Positions 40,859 through 42,769 of a stretch of DNA of 42,769 nt are shown one piece after another. Under the pieces are notes generated by a model that saw only the letters and a list, made by a program, of their open reading frames with translations, did not search any database and had not been told where the DNA came from. Positions within the stretch are counted from its first letter, which is position 1. Each line of letters opens with the position of its first letter. Source of the DNA: Actinomycetes bacterium (GTDB taxonomy: Bacteria > Actinomycetota > Actinomycetes > Mycobacteriales > Mycobacteriaceae); assembly GCA_023460175.1 (NCBI GenBank), contig JAEWRC010000068.1, positions 1-42,769 of the forward strand, in the 5' to 3' direction. Made by a program: the position numbers and the translations under genes.

Positions 40859-42769
40859 TCAGATGTTGTCGCCGGTTCCGGCCGCGTCGGGCGGCACCGG
40901 CACTTCAAATGCGTTCAACAGGATCGACGCACCGAGGTAGGTGCCCGCCAGGTTGATGATGTCGACGAGACCTTCCTGTCCGAATGCTGCCTCAGCGGCA
41001 TGGTAGGTCTCGCTGCTGACCCGATGGGTCGAGACGAGTTCCTGCACGAACTGCGCGGCAATCAGTTCTTCGTCGGTCAGGCCCGCGTCCACCGGTGCTT
41101 GCCCGCTGACCAACAACGCGATCGCTTCCTCGGGAACGCCGGACATGCCCGCCACCAACTCATGCGCGTAATTCTCGTAGTCGGATCCCCACTGTCCACC
41201 CACCGAGAGGATCACGATCTCTTTGACCTGCGGGGAAAGCGATGACGAGGCGAAGGTGTCACCGACGTCGAAGAGCGCCGCTCCGATTACCGGGTTGTAC
41301 AGGAAAGCGTTGAGCGGGCCGATGGGCTGTCCCTCGGGACTCACGAGCTGGATACCCGTGGCCTCCTGTATCGGAAGGGCGGACGCCAAGATCGCCTCGG
41401 CCAGCGCTACCTGTTCGGGGGTTGCGGTTGCCAGGTCAAGCAACGGGAGCCGGCCACCCAAGCCGTTGGGACCGTCCGCCGGGAACGGCGGTGGGTTCGG
41501 CGTCGGCAGTACACCCGGGCCTGCTGCTTCCGGCCCCTGCACTTCGAATGCGTTCAGCAACGCCGACACACCGAGGTACGTGCCCGACACGTTGACCAGG
41601 TCGATGACACCTTCCTGCCCGAACGCGTCCACAGCGTCCTGGTAGAGCTCATCGCTGACCCGGTAGGTCGAGACGAGTTCTTGCACGAATTGCGCGGCAA
41701 TCAGCTGATCCCCGGTGAGCCCCACCGGTGGCTGCCCAGCGGCCAACGACTCAATCGCTTCCGGGGGGACGCCGACACTGGCCGCCACGAGTTTGTGCGC
41801 ATAGAGCTCGTACTCGGAGCCCCACAACCCGCCGACGGCGAGGATCGCGACCTCTTTGACCCCCGGGGAAAGAGATGACGACGAGAACGTGTCACCCACA
41901 CCGAAGATTGCAGCTCCAATTACGGGGTTGTAGACGTAGGCATTGAGCGGTCCGATGAGCCGTCCCTGGGCATCCAGTAGCTGGATACCCGTGGCCTCCT
42001 GAATCTGCTCAGCCTGTTCCTTGATTGTTGCGTATAGCTCTCGCTGTTCGGGGGTTGCGTTCTCCACGTCGAAGTACGGCAGCCGACCTGCCAGACCGCC
42101 GGCGCCGCCCTCGCCGCCGTCGGTACCGGTCTCGCCGACAGCACCGGTGATGCCGTTGGCGCCCGCCTGTCCGAGCAGACCACCGGCACCGCCGATGCCG
42201 CCGGTGCCCGCCAGGCCGGCCGCGCCACCGGTGCCGCCCGCACCGCCGACGGCACCACTGTCGATAATGGCGCCGTTCTCCAGGGTGATGACGGTTGCGC
42301 CGCCGGTGCCGCCGTAGCCGCCGGCACCACCGAGTCCGGCCGCACCGCCATTACCGCCGGCACCGCCGTGGCCGAGGAACATTGAACCGGCACCGCCGAC
42401 GCCGCCGGTGCCGCCGGCACCGCCTATGCCGCCTACACCGCCGGGGCCGCCGTCCTCATCGCTGTTCGCAACTGCGTCGATACCGTGCGCGCCGGCACCA
42501 CCAATACCGCCGGCACCCCCGACCCCGCCTTTACCGCCATGGCCGAGCAACAGCAGTGCACCGTTACCGCCGGCACCACCATTGCCGCCCGCGGTTCCAT
42601 CACCGCCGCGACCACCGTTGAGTCCGGGCGTACCGCGGTCGCCCTTCACCCCGGCGCCGCCGGCACCGCCATGGCCGCCGTTGCCCAGCAGCAGCCCGGC
42701 GTTGCCGCCCGCGCCGCCCGCGGCGCCGGCGCCACCGACGCCACCAAGGCCGCCGTTGCCCCACAGCAG
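40859..42769 (-). CDS. PGRS-domain protein with two carboxymuconolactone-decarboxylase-like domains (5' end outside the window)
   Basis: The frame is open from the right edge of the window, so the N-terminus (PE or other) is missing; 636 residues are visible. The first ~225 are Gly-Gly-Ala/Gly-Gly-Asn repeats with LLLGNGG and LLLLGHGG islands, as in PE_PGRS proteins. Two related domains of about 190 residues follow, separated by a Pro-rich linker near 41460-41545. Each has SSSLSPxVKE, GSxYExYAHxLVA, QFVQELVSTxRVS and GTYLGxSxLLNAFEV, a pattern like the carboxymuconolactone decarboxylase/AhpD family. The Glu and His of YExxxH are kept but no CxxC is present, so peroxidase activity is unlikely. 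The DNA of the two domains is also similar, showing internal duplication. It is probably exported or cell-surface, if the missing end carries a PE or signal region. Confidence 0.85.
   Translation of the reverse strand: MLWGNGGLGGVGGAGAAGGAGGNAGLLLGNGGHGGAGGAGVKGDRGTPGLNGGRGGDGTAGGNGGAGGNGALLLLGHGGKGGVGGAGGIGGAGAHGIDAVANSDEDGGPGGVGGIGGAGGTGGVGGAGSMFLGHGGAGGNGGAAGLGGAGGYGGTGGATVITLENGAIIDSGAVGGAGGTGGAAGLAGTGGIGGAGGLLGQAGANGITGAVGETGTDGGEGGAGGLAGRLPYFDVENATPEQRELYATIKEQAEQIQEATGIQLLDAQGRLIGPLNAYVYNPVIGAAIFGVGDTFSSSSLSPGVKEVAILAVGGLWGSEYELYAHKLVAASVGVPPEAIESLAAGQPPVGLTGDQLIAAQFVQELVSTYRVSDELYQDAVDAFGQEGVIDLVNVSGTYLGVSALLNAFEVQGPEAAGPGVLPTPNPPPFPADGPNGLGGRLPLLDLATATPEQVALAEAILASALPIQEATGIQLVSPEGQPIGPLNAFLYNPVIGAALFDVGDTFASSSLSPQVKEIVILSVGGQWGSDYENYAHELVAGMSGVPEEAIALLVSGQAPVDAGLTDEELIAAQFVQELVSTHRVSSETYHAAEAAFGQEGLVDIINLAGTYLGASILLNAFEVPVPPDAAGTGDNI

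Noticed and set aside
42085..42769. Dense short GC-rich repeats that could suggest a CRISPR array
   Set aside because: The period is 9 to 15 bases, there are no unique spacers of constant length, and the minus strand reads through as a PGRS protein.

Overview
The window is high-GC actinobacterial DNA, most likely from a Mycobacterium (Mycolicibacterium-type) chromosome. Supporting signs are a glycine-rich PGRS protein, an F420-type luciferase-like oxidoreductase, a ClgR-like regulator beside clpP genes, many fadE/fadD/echA-type genes, a mycobacterial 3Fe-4S ferredoxin, and a dnaN-gnd gene order like that next to oriC in rapidly growing mycobacteria. The assignment rests on recognised protein families, not on a database search.

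Layout. (1) 1-2.2 kb is an integration scar: a small unknown gene, the 3' part of a tRNA-Arg gene (517-554), a lone Fic-domain gene, and a second copy of the last 19 bases of the tRNA acceptor side (2118-2136). (2) 2.2-3.7 kb holds a ClgR-like regulator convergent with a two-gene clpP operon, in which one subunit has lost its catalytic serine. (3) 3.8-7.3 kb holds an isochorismatase-fold protein without its catalytic triad, a cytochrome P450 and two tandem IclR regulators, the first only a DNA-binding domain. (4) 7.4-14.9 kb is a tight operon of two acyl-CoA dehydrogenase pairs, a CoA transferase, an SDR and a crotonase, facing a CaiB-type CoA transferase across a perfect hairpin. (5) 16.3-21.2 kb holds an Ltp2-like thiolase-fold protein with a DUF35 partner, XRE and TetR regulators, a ferredoxin and a classical thiolase. 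(6) 21.4-28 kb is a six-gene operon: crotonase, amidohydrolase, F420 oxidoreductase, acyl-CoA dehydrogenase, crotonase, acyl-CoA ligase. (7) 28-34.6 kb holds a ThDP enzyme, an amidohydrolase, a P450, a zinc alcohol dehydrogenase, a cupin and an NADPH:FMN reductase-like protein. (8) 34.6-36.1 kb is a complete gnd gene and a 5'-truncated, frameshifted dnaN, apparently a displaced copy of oriC-proximal DNA. (9) 36.1-40.8 kb holds an amidohydrolase, an aldehyde dehydrogenase, an enolase-superfamily protein and a small DUF3263-like protein. (10) 40.9 kb to the end is a PGRS protein fused to two tandem carboxymuconolactone-decarboxylase-like domains, running off the window.

How the genes could work together (inference). 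The 4.6-40.3 kb part reads as a catabolic island for a hydrophobic, probably alicyclic, terpenoid or steroid-like carboxylic acid. P450s with a ferredoxin, alcohol and aldehyde dehydrogenases would oxidise the substrate. The acyl-CoA ligase and CoA transferases would activate it. The paired dehydrogenases, crotonases, SDR, thiolase and Ltp2/DUF35 retro-aldolase would shorten it. The three PF04909 amidohydrolases and the ThDP and enolase-superfamily enzymes may handle ring cleavage or decarboxylation. The substrate cannot be read from the sequence.
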